Assembly (NCBI RefSeq): GCF_015244565.1
Contig: NZ_JABCQG010000004.1
Location: 62,001-126,000, forward strand
Length of the DNA stretch: 64,000 nt
Reading direction: 5' to 3'
Origin: Gluconobacter vitians
Lineage (GTDB): Bacteria; Pseudomonadota; Alphaproteobacteria; Acetobacterales; Acetobacteraceae
Shown here: in pieces, positions 54,202-63,209 of the stretch
Numbering within the stretch: position 1 is the stretch's first letter
How the letters are laid out: each line of letters starts with the position of its first letter
Program-made: the position numbers and the translations under genes
The notes under the pieces: generated by a model
Told to the model about the DNA's origin: nothing
Databases searched by the model: none
Seen by the model: only the letters and a program-made list of their open reading frames with translations

Positions 54202-54818
54202 CAGTGGTGCCCATCCCCTGCCGTTTTCGAGACAGCCGGCGCAGGATCAGCGTGATGGGTATCCGGCGAGCCTTCCATGATCCGGTCCATGATGGCCATC
54301 AGCACGCCGGAGACGACGAAAGCCAGATGAATGCCCACACTCCATTCCAGAGCGCGCGTCGAGGTCTCGTCCACGCGGATGAAGTCTGCCAGCACATGGA
54401 TCGCGGACATGGCCACGATCGAGGCCATGAGCTTGATCTTGATGTCTCCGAACGTGACATGCCCGATCCAGCTCGGATAATCCTCGTGGCTGCGGATATC
54501 GAGGCGGGAGACGAAGTTCTCGTAACCCGAGAACATGACGATCAGCAGCAGATTGGCCAGCAGAACGAGATCGATCAGGTCCAGCACGCCGACGAACACG
54601 TCGTCGAAATCCAGCCCTGAGGCTTTCAGCACCAGCCCGATCAGCTGCTGGAAAAACTTGAAAGCCACCAGAAGCAGCCCGACCGTCAAGCCGAAATAGA
54701 GCGGTGCTGCAATCCAGCGTGTCGCGAAAAACGCGCGCTCCATGAGGCCTTCCGCACGGCCGAAACTGCCGGTGCGTTGTCTGGGCTGCTGATCGGGAGA
54801 AGGAGAGGAAGTCGTCAT
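54201..54818 (-). CDS. UPF0114 (YqhA) family membrane protein
   Basis: The 205-residue protein has four predicted membrane helices and the YqhA-family blocks LIDLVLLANLLLIVMFSGYENFVSR and WIGHVTFGDIKIKLMASIV. Its role is unknown. The ATG follows AGAGGGAG closely. It precedes the FAD oxidoreductase on the same strand, with the two genes joined by a 1-nt stop/start overlap. A His-rich tail (THHADPAP to GDGHH) ends the protein. Confidence 0.87.
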   Translation of the reverse strand: MTTSSPSPDQQPRQRTGSFGRAEGLMERAFFATRWIAAPLYFGLTVGLLLVAFKFFQQLIGLVLKASGLDFDDVFVGVLDLIDLVLLANLLLIVMFSGYENFVSRLDIRSHEDYPSWIGHVTFGDIKIKLMASIVAMSAIHVLADFIRVDETSTRALEWSVGIHLAFVVSGVLMAIMDRIMEGSPDTHHADPAPAVSKTAGDGHH

Positions 54819-54883
54819 GCTCCCTCTCTACGATTTCAGGCCGCGTTTCGCCACAATGTTGTGAGCGATCCGGCGCAAATCCC

Positions 54884-55465
54884 TTACGGCGTGATCTGCG
54901 TGCCCAGAACCTTGAGGAACTGCCCGATCCAGGCAGGATGCGCGGGCCAGGCCGGCCCGGTCACGAACTGCCCGTCCGTCACCGCGCCATCCATCGGGAC
55001 GGACTGGTATTCGGCATCGGCGAGCAGCACTTCTGCACGGCAGGCCGGATAGGCCGAGATCTTCTTCCCCTTGATGACGCCTGCCGCCGCCAGAAGCTGC
55101 GGACCGTGACAGACAGCCGCGACCGGCTTTCCGCTCTCGACGAAGGCGCGGACCAGATCCAGGACGCTTTCATCGGTGCTGAGCTGTTCCGGAGCGCGTC
55201 CGCCCGGAATAACCAGCGCGTCATAGGCGTCGGCTGTCACGCCCGCATAGGTCGCGTTCAGCGTGAAATTATGGCCGCGCTTTTCGGTATAGGTCTGATG
55301 GCCCTCGAAATCATGAATGGCCGTTGCGACCTGCTCCCCGGCCTTCTTGCCCGGCGAGACTACATCGACCTTGTGTCCGACCAGAAGCAGCATCTGGAAC
55401 GGCACCATGATTTCGTAATCCTCGACGAAATCACCCGCGATCATGAGAATACGCTTTTCAGCCAT
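54884..55465 (-). CDS. DJ-1/PfpI family protein
   Basis: The 193-residue protein has the class I glutamine-amidotransferase-like fold of DJ-1/PfpI. It begins AEKRILMIAGDFVEDYE and carries the nucleophile elbow AAVCHGPQLLAA with its Cys, preceded by the DALVIPGGRAPEQL segment. Members include proteases, chaperones and deglycases, and activity cannot be assigned by sequence. The ATG at 55465 follows GGAG by 8 nt and is preferred over 55504. It is divergent from the cation-diffusion genes. Confidence 0.88.
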   Translation of the reverse strand: MAEKRILMIAGDFVEDYEIMVPFQMLLLVGHKVDVVSPGKKAGEQVATAIHDFEGHQTYTEKRGHNFTLNATYAGVTADAYDALVIPGGRAPEQLSTDESVLDLVRAFVESGKPVAAVCHGPQLLAAAGVIKGKKISAYPACRAEVLLADAEYQSVPMDGAVTDGQFVTGPAWPAHPAWIGQFLKVLGTQITP

Positions 55466-55624
55466 CGTCTCTTTCTCCTTCTTCATGTGCACATCCTGAC
55501 GCATCAGGAGCGCTGCTGTTCATATCAGTCACGACACCATGCCATGCACGGTTCGGCAATAGATATGGGACGGCCGCCTTACATGCAGTAAGGTTACCCC
55601 TCAATTCTCACAGCACTGGCCTCC

Positions 55625-56680
55625 ATGACCTCAGATCCCCATCACGACTGCGCCTGCGATCACGATCATCATGGCACCACCCTTCCGCATGAGCATCACA
55701 CGCATGACCACACGGACCACGATCACGCCGGCCATGACCATGATCACGACCATTGCGACGGGCACAGTCACGGGTTCGGCTTCGGACATGCCCATGTCCA
55801 TACGCCTGCAAGTTTTGGCACGGCCTTTGCCATCGGCATTCTTCTGAACACGGCCTATGTCGCGGGGGAGGCCCTGTGGGGCATCTGGGCACACTCTATG
55901 TCCCTGCTGGCCGATGCGGGACATAATCTGTCAGACGTACTCGGCCTTGCCGGAGCCTGGCTGGCGCAGGTTCTCGCCACACGCCCGTCCAGCGCGCGTT
56001 TCACCTACGGCCTGCGCCGCTCGACGATCCTCTCGGCCCTCGCGAATGCCACGATCCTGCTGCTCGTCACGGGTGGCATCGTCTGGGAATCCGTCCTGCG
56101 CCTGTTCTCGCACCAGACTGTCCAGGGCGAGGTCATCAGTTGGGTGGCGCTGGTCGGGATCGCCGTCAACGCCGTAACGGCCCTGCTCTTTATTAAAGGC
56201 GCATCGAGCGACCTCAACGTGCGCGGCGCGTTTCTGCACATGGCGGCCGATGCCGTCATGGCCTTTTCGGTCGTCATCGCGGGACTGCTGATCGCGTTCA
56301 CGGGCTATACGATCATCGACCCGATCATGAGCCTGATCGTATCGGTTTCCATCGTGATCGGGACATGGTCGCTACTGCGGAGCTCGCTGAACCTGGCGCT
56401 CGATGCGGTCCCGGCGGGGATCGATCCTGACGCCGTGCAGGCCGCGCTCCTGTCGCTTGATGGCGTCTCCGGACTGCATCACCTGCACATCTGGGCCATG
56501 AGCACGACCGAGACCGCCCTGACCGTCCATCTCGTCTGCGACCCCACGAAACCCGTCAGCACGGATCTGGTCATCGCCCGCGCTGCCGAACTCGTCCGGA
56601 CGCGTTTTGACATCGCCCATCCCACTTTCCAGCTTGAAACCCGGCCTTCAGTCTGCGACACGCACCAGCCCTGCTGCTGA
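55625..56680 (+). CDS. His-rich cation diffusion facilitator (CzcD/ZitB-like)
   Basis: The 351-residue protein is a metal/proton antiporter that probably exports zinc or a related divalent ion. A 60-residue His/Asp-rich N-terminus (for example HDHTDHDHAGHDHDHDH) precedes six helices with the metal-site motifs LLADAGHNLSDVLG in helix 2 and HMAADAVMAF in helix 5. The C-terminal domain has LHHLHIWAMSTTETALTVHL and ends in CDTHQPCC, which could also bind metal. No obvious ribosome-binding site is visible. It is followed 9 nt later by a second CDF gene. Confidence 0.92.
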   Translation: MTSDPHHDCACDHDHHGTTLPHEHHTHDHTDHDHAGHDHDHDHCDGHSHGFGFGHAHVHTPASFGTAFAIGILLNTAYVAGEALWGIWAHSMSLLADAGHNLSDVLGLAGAWLAQVLATRPSSARFTYGLRRSTILSALANATILLLVTGGIVWESVLRLFSHQTVQGEVISWVALVGIAVNAVTALLFIKGASSDLNVRGAFLHMAADAVMAFSVVIAGLLIAFTGYTIIDPIMSLIVSVSIVIGTWSLLRSSLNLALDAVPAGIDPDAVQAALLSLDGVSGLHHLHIWAMSTTETALTVHLVCDPTKPVSTDLVIARAAELVRTRFDIAHPTFQLETRPSVCDTHQPCC

Positions 56681-56689
56681 GGACCTGTC

Positions 56690-57583
56690 ATGACATCCAC
56701 CCGCATCAAGGTCGCCCGCGCCTCCATCGTGCTGAGTGTGGTGGTGCTGGCCATCAAATACGCGGCCTATCTGGTCTCCGGCTCAGAAGCCCTGCTTTCG
56801 GACGCGATCGAGACCATCCTGAATGTCGTCGCAGCCGTCGGCACGCTCTGGGCCATGTCTGTCGCGGCCCTGCCAGCCGACGATAACCACCCTTACGGAC
56901 ACGGTAAGGCGGAATATCTTTCCGCCGTCATCGAAGGCGTTCTGGTCGTCCTCACCGCCATCGGCATTCTGGTCATCGCCATCCATGACTGGCGCCATCC
57001 CGAACCGGTCAATGCCCCCTTCTCCGGTGTGGCGCTCAATGCGCTGGCCGGTCTGGTCAATCTCGCCTGGGGCCGCACCCTGATCACGGTCGGCCGCAAA
57101 CAGTCCTCACAGGCGCTTCAGGCCGCGGGCGAGCATGTGGTCTCGGATGTCTGGGCCACGATCGCGCTCGTGATCGGTGTCTCGCTCATTCCGCTGCTTA
57201 AATGGGACCGTCTCGATGCCGTGCTGTCCGCACTGGTGGCACTGAACGTCATGCGCGCCGGCTTCTCCATGATGAAGCACTCCCTGTCCGGCCTGATGGA
57301 CGAAGCGCCCTCGCCCGAGCAGATGGACGCGGTCAAGGCCGTGATTTCCGAGAGCGCCACAGGGGCTCTCGAAGCCCATGATCTGCGCATCCGCAAGGTC
57401 GGCGCCCTGTCTTTCGTAGAGTTCCACCTCGTGGTCCCGAGTACGCTCACGGTCCACGACGCCCACGAGATCTGCGACCAGATCGAAGCCGCCATCCGCT
57501 CGGAACTCGGCCGCGCCTCCATCCACATCCATGTCGAGCCCGAAGACAAGGCCAAGCATTCCGGCGCTCTGGTCCTGAGCTGA
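56690..57583 (+). CDS. cation diffusion facilitator (FieF/YiiP-like subgroup)
   Basis: The 297-residue protein has six helices and a C-terminal domain, and lacks the His-rich head of its neighbour. In helix 2 the metal motif reads LLSDAIETILN: D38 is present, but the second canonical acid at +4 is Thr (T42) and E41 takes a neighbouring place. Helix 5 keeps HVVSD. The C-terminal domain has VEFHLVVPSTLTVHDAHEI. GAGGA lies about 7 nt before the ATG, 9 nt after the first CDF stop. Metal choice is unclear. Confidence 0.9.
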   Translation: MTSTRIKVARASIVLSVVVLAIKYAAYLVSGSEALLSDAIETILNVVAAVGTLWAMSVAALPADDNHPYGHGKAEYLSAVIEGVLVVLTAIGILVIAIHDWRHPEPVNAPFSGVALNALAGLVNLAWGRTLITVGRKQSSQALQAAGEHVVSDVWATIALVIGVSLIPLLKWDRLDAVLSALVALNVMRAGFSMMKHSLSGLMDEAPSPEQMDAVKAVISESATGALEAHDLRIRKVGALSFVEFHLVVPSTLTVHDAHEICDQIEAAIRSELGRASIHIHVEPEDKAKHSGALVLS

Positions 57584-57783
57584 CGCCCACTCAAAACCGT
57601 GGCGAATCCGCCCTGACCGTGCGGTTTATGACACAGTCGGAGGCGGATTGGCCCTTCTGCGCCCCATCGGTCGAGAACCCTTGACCCTCCTCCCGCGTTG
57701 GTGGCAGGTGCAGATTATCAGCGCACGGGCCTGAACCGGGCGTATCCTCCACAGCCTGATCCTCCCTCCCGGACGTCCGAATA

Positions 57784-59253
57784 TTGGCCGATACACCGCC
57801 TCCTTCTCCCGTCGCCGCTGTTCCTCCCGAGCCTCCGGTGACGGATGCCCGCTCTTCGCAGCATGCCATGCGCCGCAAGGACCGCATCCTGCATCTGCGC
57901 CGCTCGGCCAAGGTGACGACGAACCAGTGGCGCCGCACGGCGGTCTACTGGGTGGGCGCGGTTCTGGTCGGCATCGTGGCGGTCCTGTTCGCCCGGTTGG
58001 GTGACTGGGCGGCTGGTGTACGTCATCACATCGTAGCCTGGCATCCTACTGCCATGCTGGTCGTCGCCCCCGCAGGTCTGGCCCTTATCACATGGGCCAC
58101 GCGCACCATCTTCAAGGGCGCTCAGGGCTCCGGCATTCCCCAGACCATTGCGACACTGCATATCGAAAACGTCACTGTCGTGGATCGCGTGCTGTCCCTC
58201 AAGACATCGCTCGGCAAAATCCTGCTGACGTCCTTCGGACTGATCTGCGGCGCCTCCATCGGTCGCGAAGGCCCCAGCGTTCAGGTTGGTGCATCCATCA
58301 TGCATGCTTTCTCCCGCCTTCTTGGTCAGTCCAACATCGCCGCCCGACGCAGCATGATCCTTGCTGGTGGCGCCGCCGGCATGGCGGCCGCGTTCAACAC
58401 GCCTCTGGCTGGCATCATGTTCGCCATCGAGGAGCTGTCCCACTCCTTCGAGCAGAAGACTTCGGGCCGCACCCTGACCGTGGTGGTCCTGTCCGGCGTC
58501 ACCGCCATCGCGCTGATCGGGAACTACACCTATTTCGGCCATGCGGATGTAGACGTGCCGGTCGGCACGGCGTGGATTGCGGTCCTGACCTGCGGCATTC
58601 TCGGTGGCCTCGCGGGTGGCAGCTTCTCGGCCATTCTCATCAAGGCATCGCGTGGCATTCCCGGCCGGATAGGTCAGTTTGCCGCCACACGCCCGATCGC
58701 CTTTGCCGCCGCCTGCGGCTTCGTGCTCGCCCTGATCGGGCTCGTCTCCAAGGGCGCAACTTACGGCACGGGCTATGATCAGGCCCGCGCCATCTTCAAC
58801 GGCACCGAGCATTACCCGGCCTCGTTCTTCATCCTCAAATATCTGGCGATGATCGTCTCGTACTGCTCCGGCATTCCGGGCGGTATGTTCGCACCATCCC
58901 TCGCCATTGGTGCAGGAATTGGCGGCTGGGTAGAACAGTTCCTGCCCCACACCACGCCCGGCGCGGTCGTGCTTCTCGGCACTGTGGCCTATTTCTGCGG
59001 CATGTCGCAGTCGCCCCTGACCGCGACGATCATCGTCATGGAAATGTGCGACAACCAGCAGGTCACGCTGGCCCTGCTGGCCACCTCCTTCCTGGCGTTC
59101 GGCGTATCAAAAATGATCTGCCCGCATTCTCTCTACAGCAGCTTGGCCGACCGGTTCATGGAAGCCAATGACCGTGGCCGTCACCACAGCCATTCCCCGC
59201 CCTCAGCTCCATCGGTGCCGACATCTTCCGAAAGTGAAAAAGCAGCGTCCTGA
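57784..59253 (+). CDS. ClC-family chloride channel/transporter
   Basis: The 489-residue protein has the ClC signature set: GSGIPQ, GREGPSVQVG with the gating Glu, FAIEE with the inner proton-pathway Glu, and GIPGGMFAPSLAIGAGIGG. Presence of both acids suggests a chloride/proton antiporter rather than a channel. The first 60 residues are Pro/Arg-rich and cytosolic. The TTG at 57784 lacks a good ribosome-binding site; an ATG at 57868 is a real alternative. A His/Ser/Pro-rich tail ends the protein. Confidence 0.92.
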   Translation: MADTPPPSPVAAVPPEPPVTDARSSQHAMRRKDRILHLRRSAKVTTNQWRRTAVYWVGAVLVGIVAVLFARLGDWAAGVRHHIVAWHPTAMLVVAPAGLALITWATRTIFKGAQGSGIPQTIATLHIENVTVVDRVLSLKTSLGKILLTSFGLICGASIGREGPSVQVGASIMHAFSRLLGQSNIAARRSMILAGGAAGMAAAFNTPLAGIMFAIEELSHSFEQKTSGRTLTVVVLSGVTAIALIGNYTYFGHADVDVPVGTAWIAVLTCGILGGLAGGSFSAILIKASRGIPGRIGQFAATRPIAFAAACGFVLALIGLVSKGATYGTGYDQARAIFNGTEHYPASFFILKYLAMIVSYCSGIPGGMFAPSLAIGAGIGGWVEQFLPHTTPGAVVLLGTVAYFCGMSQSPLTATIIVMEMCDNQQVTLALLATSFLAFGVSKMICPHSLYSSLADRFMEANDRGRHHSHSPPSAPSVPTSSESEKAAS

Positions 59254-59280
59254 TCTTTCAGCACGCTGCCCTGCGGTCTC

Positions 59281-60090
59281 TTATGGCTCTGTCAGCAGCG
59301 AGTGCACTGCTGCATCATGCTCTACGGCGCATCGTCCGGCGTCAGGAGCCGCAGCGTCCCCCTGCATTGCGAGCAGTTCGCGCCGTGCCGCCGCCAGATC
59401 GTCCTGAAGCTCAGGCTGGGCTAGAAGCACATCCATCAGCGAGGACGCGTTCAGGTATCCCGCCTGAACATCGGACTTCCAGTGCACCCCGCAGACAATT
59501 CGGCTTTCTCCGAACACGCGCCCGCGTTGGAGAATGGCCGACGCATGTTCGGGCATCAGATGCGCCAGAAGCAGCGCCATCCCGTACCCCGCTGTCGTGT
59601 GTCCTGACGGATATGACGAGTTCAGTCCCAGACCTTCGGAAGACGTACAGATCGGCAGGTTCGTGCCCACGAACGGCCGCGTACGGTGCCAGTATTTCTT
59701 GACCTCGGACGTCCGGTGCCCGACCGCATGGCGGATGCGCTCAAGCACGCGGGCCAGATGCGGCGCTTTCTTCAGATCAATGTCAAAACCCGCCGCACAG
59801 GAGAAATCCCGCACCAGATGCTCTTGCAACAGATCGGCATCGCTCTGCGCCAGTGTCCAGCGCGGCGTATCCTTCAGCGCGCGCGTCACACGGAACACCC
59901 GGTCGTCATCCAATTGCGCGGCGCTGCCAGGTGCAGGTGGTGGCGCAAGGACAAGGCGTTCGTCCGGAGCCGCGCTGTCGGGCAGAATCCCGGCCTGAAC
60001 CGAAGCTGTTTCATGCGTTGAAGATGCACATCCCGAAAGAACAGTCGCACACAGGACGAACGCGGCGGGCAGACGAAAAGCAGAATGCAT
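59281..60090 (-). CDS. class A nonspecific acid phosphatase-like lipoprotein (PAP2 superfamily)
   Basis: The 269-residue protein has a lipobox signal (LPAAFVLCATVLSGC), so it is probably a lipoprotein. The PAP2 catalytic set is present: KKYWHRTRPF, then SSYPSGHTTAGYG, then SRIVCGVHWKSDVQAG. These match the class A bacterial phosphatases, which hydrolyse phosphomonoesters in the periplasm. The mature N-terminus has an Ala/Pro-rich linker. It is convergent with the ClC gene. Confidence 0.9.
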   Translation of the reverse strand: MHSAFRLPAAFVLCATVLSGCASSTHETASVQAGILPDSAAPDERLVLAPPPAPGSAAQLDDDRVFRVTRALKDTPRWTLAQSDADLLQEHLVRDFSCAAGFDIDLKKAPHLARVLERIRHAVGHRTSEVKKYWHRTRPFVGTNLPICTSSEGLGLNSSYPSGHTTAGYGMALLLAHLMPEHASAILQRGRVFGESRIVCGVHWKSDVQAGYLNASSLMDVLLAQPELQDDLAAARRELLAMQGDAAAPDAGRCAVEHDAAVHSLLTEP

Positions 60091-60239
60091 GGGCCAGAAA
60101 TTCCAGTCAGGAAAACGGAAGAGGAAGAATAATCCGTATCCTTAACGTTCACTGCCCGCCACGCGAAGACTTTGACGCGTGAAAACCTCATGACAGTCTA
60201 TGTCGCCAGACCGTCGTACAGCCTCAACAGGAGCCACTC

Positions 60240-60542
60240 ATGACAACGCCACTGCCCCGCGTTTCCATCCGCTACTGCACCCAGTGCAACTGGCTGCTCC
60301 GCTCAGGCTGGATGGCACAGGAACTGCTGTCCACCTTCGGCCAGGCACTGGGTGAGGTTGCCCTGATCCCCGATACCGGAGGACGTTTTGAAATCCACGT
60401 CGACGAAACCCTGATCTGGGAGCGCAAACGCGATGGCGGCTTTCCGGGTCCGAAGGAACTGAAGCAGCGCGTGCGGAACATCATCGATCCCGACCGCGAC
60501 CTTGGCCATACAGATCGCCCTGCCACGCAGCCTGAATCCTGA
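60240..60542 (+). CDS. SelW/SelT/Rdx-family small thiol protein
   Basis: The 100-residue protein has the Rdx fold with the CXXC motif in RYCTQCNWLLRSGWMAQELL, near residues 13-16, and the GGRFEIHVDETLIWERKRDGG segment of the family. AGGAG lies 7 nt before the ATG. These small thioredoxin-like proteins are thought to take part in redox control. It is convergent with the receiver gene, separated by 9 bp. Confidence 0.88.
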   Translation: MTTPLPRVSIRYCTQCNWLLRSGWMAQELLSTFGQALGEVALIPDTGGRFEIHVDETLIWERKRDGGFPGPKELKQRVRNIIDPDRDLGHTDRPATQPES

Positions 60543-60551
60543 TCCAGCGGA

Positions 60552-60932
60552 TCAGGGCATCGTTTCAAACGTGTGCCTGATCCGGTCGAGACTATAGGGT
60601 TTGGGCAGGAACATGCCGCGGACTGGCAGGCGCACCTGATCTGCCGGCATATCGGCCGAGGTCAGGATGATTTTTACCGGGGGCCAGCGTTTGCGGGCGA
60701 TGGCGGCGAGTTTCTGCCCGTCATCACCGTCCGGCAGATGGATGTCAGCAAACAGGTAGCGGATCGACGGATCCGTTTCGAGAAACGCAATCGCCTCCGC
60801 CGCCGTCCGGGCGCTTAGGGTCCTGAAGCCGGCATCCTCGAAATAGTCCTCGGACATCATGCGAATAAACACGATGTCTTCGACAATCAGGATTGTTGGC
60901 CGTGTGTCAGGGTCCTCCGGCATAAAAATCAC
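60552..60932 (-). CDS. stand-alone response regulator receiver
   Basis: The 126-residue protein is a single receiver domain with VEDIVFIRM, the phosphoacceptor D63 in FADIHLPDGD, the Thr/Ser in IILTSAD and the Lys in FLPKPYS. It has no output domain. The wording (RKRWPPVKIILTSAD) matches receivers paired with HWE-family kinases. A GTG start at 60932 or ATG at 60923 is possible; the sensor kinase gene ends 16 bp before it, so the two form an operon. Confidence 0.9.
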   Translation of the reverse strand: MIFMPEDPDTRPTILIVEDIVFIRMMSEDYFEDAGFRTLSARTAAEAIAFLETDPSIRYLFADIHLPDGDDGQKLAAIARKRWPPVKIILTSADMPADQVRLPVRGMFLPKPYSLDRIRHTFETMP

Positions 60933-60948
60933 GGGTCTCCAGTCAGTG

Positions 60949-63012
60949 TCAGATCGTTGCGAGCGACAGGGTCGGGGCGGTCAGATCTGCACATAAACCC
61001 GTCGAAGCATAACGAAGTTCCGTTTTTCCGTATCGCCCCAGTCCGGCCTTGAGAAGACGCACGCCAAACCCCGTCCGCTGCGGCGGCGTGACGGCCGGAC
61101 CACCCGTCTCCCGCCAGCACAGCGCCATGACTGGCTCGCCCTCGCTGTCCGTAATCGTCCAGTCCAGGGAGACTTCGCCCTCAGGCACGCTCAGCGCCCC
61201 GTATTTCATGGCGTTCGTGGCCAGTTCATGCAGCAGCATCGAAAACGATGTCGCCGTATCCGGTCCCAGCTTAAGAAACGGCCCCGACACCAGAACCCGG
61301 TTCTCCACCCCCAGCGGCGTCAGAACCCCGCAGACCAGACTGGCGAGATCCGTGGACTGCCAGTTCCGGCGCATCAGCAGGTCATGCGCCGCACTGAGCG
61401 CCACCAGACGGGATGTAAAAGTCGTCAGCGGCTCCTGATCGTCCACACCCCGGAAACCCTGATGCGCCAGGCTCTGCACGATACTCAGCGTATTCTTCAG
61501 GCGGTGCAGGATTTCATGATTGACGATCTCCTGACGCGCCTCGGCATCCCATTCATCCAACGCAGTAAAAATCCGGTCTGCAGCCATACGGATGAAGGAC
61601 GTTTCATCCAGCGTCCACTCCCTGGGCGTTGCGCTGTGAACGAACAGACATCCCGTCAGCTCGCCATGATCCATTTTCGGCACGACAATCTGGGCCTCGA
61701 CCTGCACCGCACGGCACGCTTCCTGCTCCTCGTACATCCAGGACGGATTGGAGAGATCATCAAGAATGAGCACAGCCCCGCTGCGCAGGAAATTCGAGAC
61801 CCGGCGGAAGGACTGAAACGAAAAACTCCCCTCAATCGGCGACGCACCGGGTGCAGACCATCCGCGCTCGACGGTAAAGAGTTCGTCACGCACCGAAACG
61901 GCTGAAAACCCGACCCGCTGGACATCAAGCCGGTTGCCCAGAAGCTGGCACGCCTCATCAAGCGCCTGCTGCCGTGTCGTGGCCGTTCGCAGAGCATCCC
62001 CCACGGCCAGAAGCGTTGTCAGACGACTGGTCGCATTTCTTTCAGGCGTGATGTCCTGAATCGTGCCAATCAGCCGGATGGGGCGTCCATCCTCGTCACG
62101 ATCCAGCACGCCCTGACGCAGGATCCAGCGTTCCTTCAGATCGTCCGCCCGGATAATACGGTATTCCAGCTTCAGCGGTGCAGATCCATCCAGCAGCTGC
62201 GCCAGAACCGGAATCTGCGGCCTATCCTCCTCATGCACGCACATGACCCACTCGGCTGCCGTCACGATCTCCCTGACAGGCATCCCGATGATCCGGCAGA
62301 CTTCCGGAGAAACGGTAATGTCCCCGCTGCCCAGGTCATATTCGAAAATCCCCACGCCACCGGCCGCGCCCGCAGCCTGCTGGATGGCGTATTTTTCGAC
62401 CGCCCGGCGCCGTGCCGCATCGGCCTGCCGTGCCTGTCGCGTGGCGCGTTCGCGGCGGATCTGCTGGGCGGCCAGACGCCGCTCCTGCGCCACCGTCTCC
62501 CGACGCATCCCCATAAGGCGCATGGCCTGCCGTGCCAGAGCCCCCAGCCCGTTATGTTCCTGCGGCGAAAGGCCTTCGGGACGTGTCTCAAGGTCCACGA
62601 CACACAGCGTGCCAAAAATGTCGTTCTCGGCCGTAAACAGCGGATATCCGGCATAGAACCGCAGACCTGGCACGCCGCAGACAAGACCGTTCTTCCGCGT
62701 GTCAGGATCCGCCATCATGTCCGGGATCACAACCGGCGCCCTGAGCGCAATCACTGCGGCACAGCCGGAATTGGCAAGCGCACCTCTTGGCTGGTCAGTT
62801 CCGAACCGCGCGGAAAACCAGAGCTGGTCCCCATCCAGAATACTGACGAGCGCAATCGGCGCCCGGCAGAGTGCCGCCGCGGCAACGGCAATATCGTCGA
62901 GATCGAGATCCGAAAATGCCTGCAGATCCCCGTATGCAGTCGGATCAGTCGGAACGTCCGATGGAAGCACTGTCTTCAAATTCTTTTTCTGAATGGAATC
63001 CGTGCTCTGCAT
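60949..63012 (-). CDS. HWE-family sensor histidine kinase (GAF-PAS-GAF)
   Basis: The 687-residue kinase has an N-terminal GAF domain (residues about 30-170, LVSILDGDQLWFSARFG), a coiled-coil-like Arg/Gln/Ala stretch, and a PAS domain (GIFEYDLGSGDITVSPE to IQDITPERN, about 210-330). A second GAF domain (about 335-480) and the kinase core follow. The phosphoacceptor is H503 in LHRLKNTLSIVQ; HELATNAMKYGALS is the N-box, and CWRETGGP supplies the Trp and Glu of the HWE name. No membrane helix is visible, so it is a cytosolic sensor. It lies upstream of the stand-alone receiver and divergent from an aquaporin-like gene. Confidence 0.92.
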   Translation of the reverse strand: MQSTDSIQKKNLKTVLPSDVPTDPTAYGDLQAFSDLDLDDIAVAAAALCRAPIALVSILDGDQLWFSARFGTDQPRGALANSGCAAVIALRAPVVIPDMMADPDTRKNGLVCGVPGLRFYAGYPLFTAENDIFGTLCVVDLETRPEGLSPQEHNGLGALARQAMRLMGMRRETVAQERRLAAQQIRRERATRQARQADAARRRAVEKYAIQQAAGAAGGVGIFEYDLGSGDITVSPEVCRIIGMPVREIVTAAEWVMCVHEEDRPQIPVLAQLLDGSAPLKLEYRIIRADDLKERWILRQGVLDRDEDGRPIRLIGTIQDITPERNATSRLTTLLAVGDALRTATTRQQALDEACQLLGNRLDVQRVGFSAVSVRDELFTVERGWSAPGASPIEGSFSFQSFRRVSNFLRSGAVLILDDLSNPSWMYEEQEACRAVQVEAQIVVPKMDHGELTGCLFVHSATPREWTLDETSFIRMAADRIFTALDEWDAEARQEIVNHEILHRLKNTLSIVQSLAHQGFRGVDDQEPLTTFTSRLVALSAAHDLLMRRNWQSTDLASLVCGVLTPLGVENRVLVSGPFLKLGPDTATSFSMLLHELATNAMKYGALSVPEGEVSLDWTITDSEGEPVMALCWRETGGPAVTPPQRTGFGVRLLKAGLGRYGKTELRYASTGLCADLTAPTLSLATI

Positions 63013-63209
63013 GGCACGAACATAGCGTTATTTCATCCTTGCACAATCCAGCGTGAACCGACCAGTGGAATATGTTCCGGAATCATAACATATAACCATT
63101 ATCAATTGGCTCTTATAACGACCAAATCTCGCACATCGTCACGTCATCGTGACCCAAATAGACGCAAAGTGCTCCTACATATCAGAGAGACGCCGCGAAG
63201 AGTTCCGCA

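Noticed and set aside
63013-63209. EcfG-type (GGAAC-N16-CGTT) promoter before the HWE kinase
   Set aside because: GGAAC and GGTT occur on the minus strand but with a 14-nt spacer, which does not fit the usual 16-17 nt.
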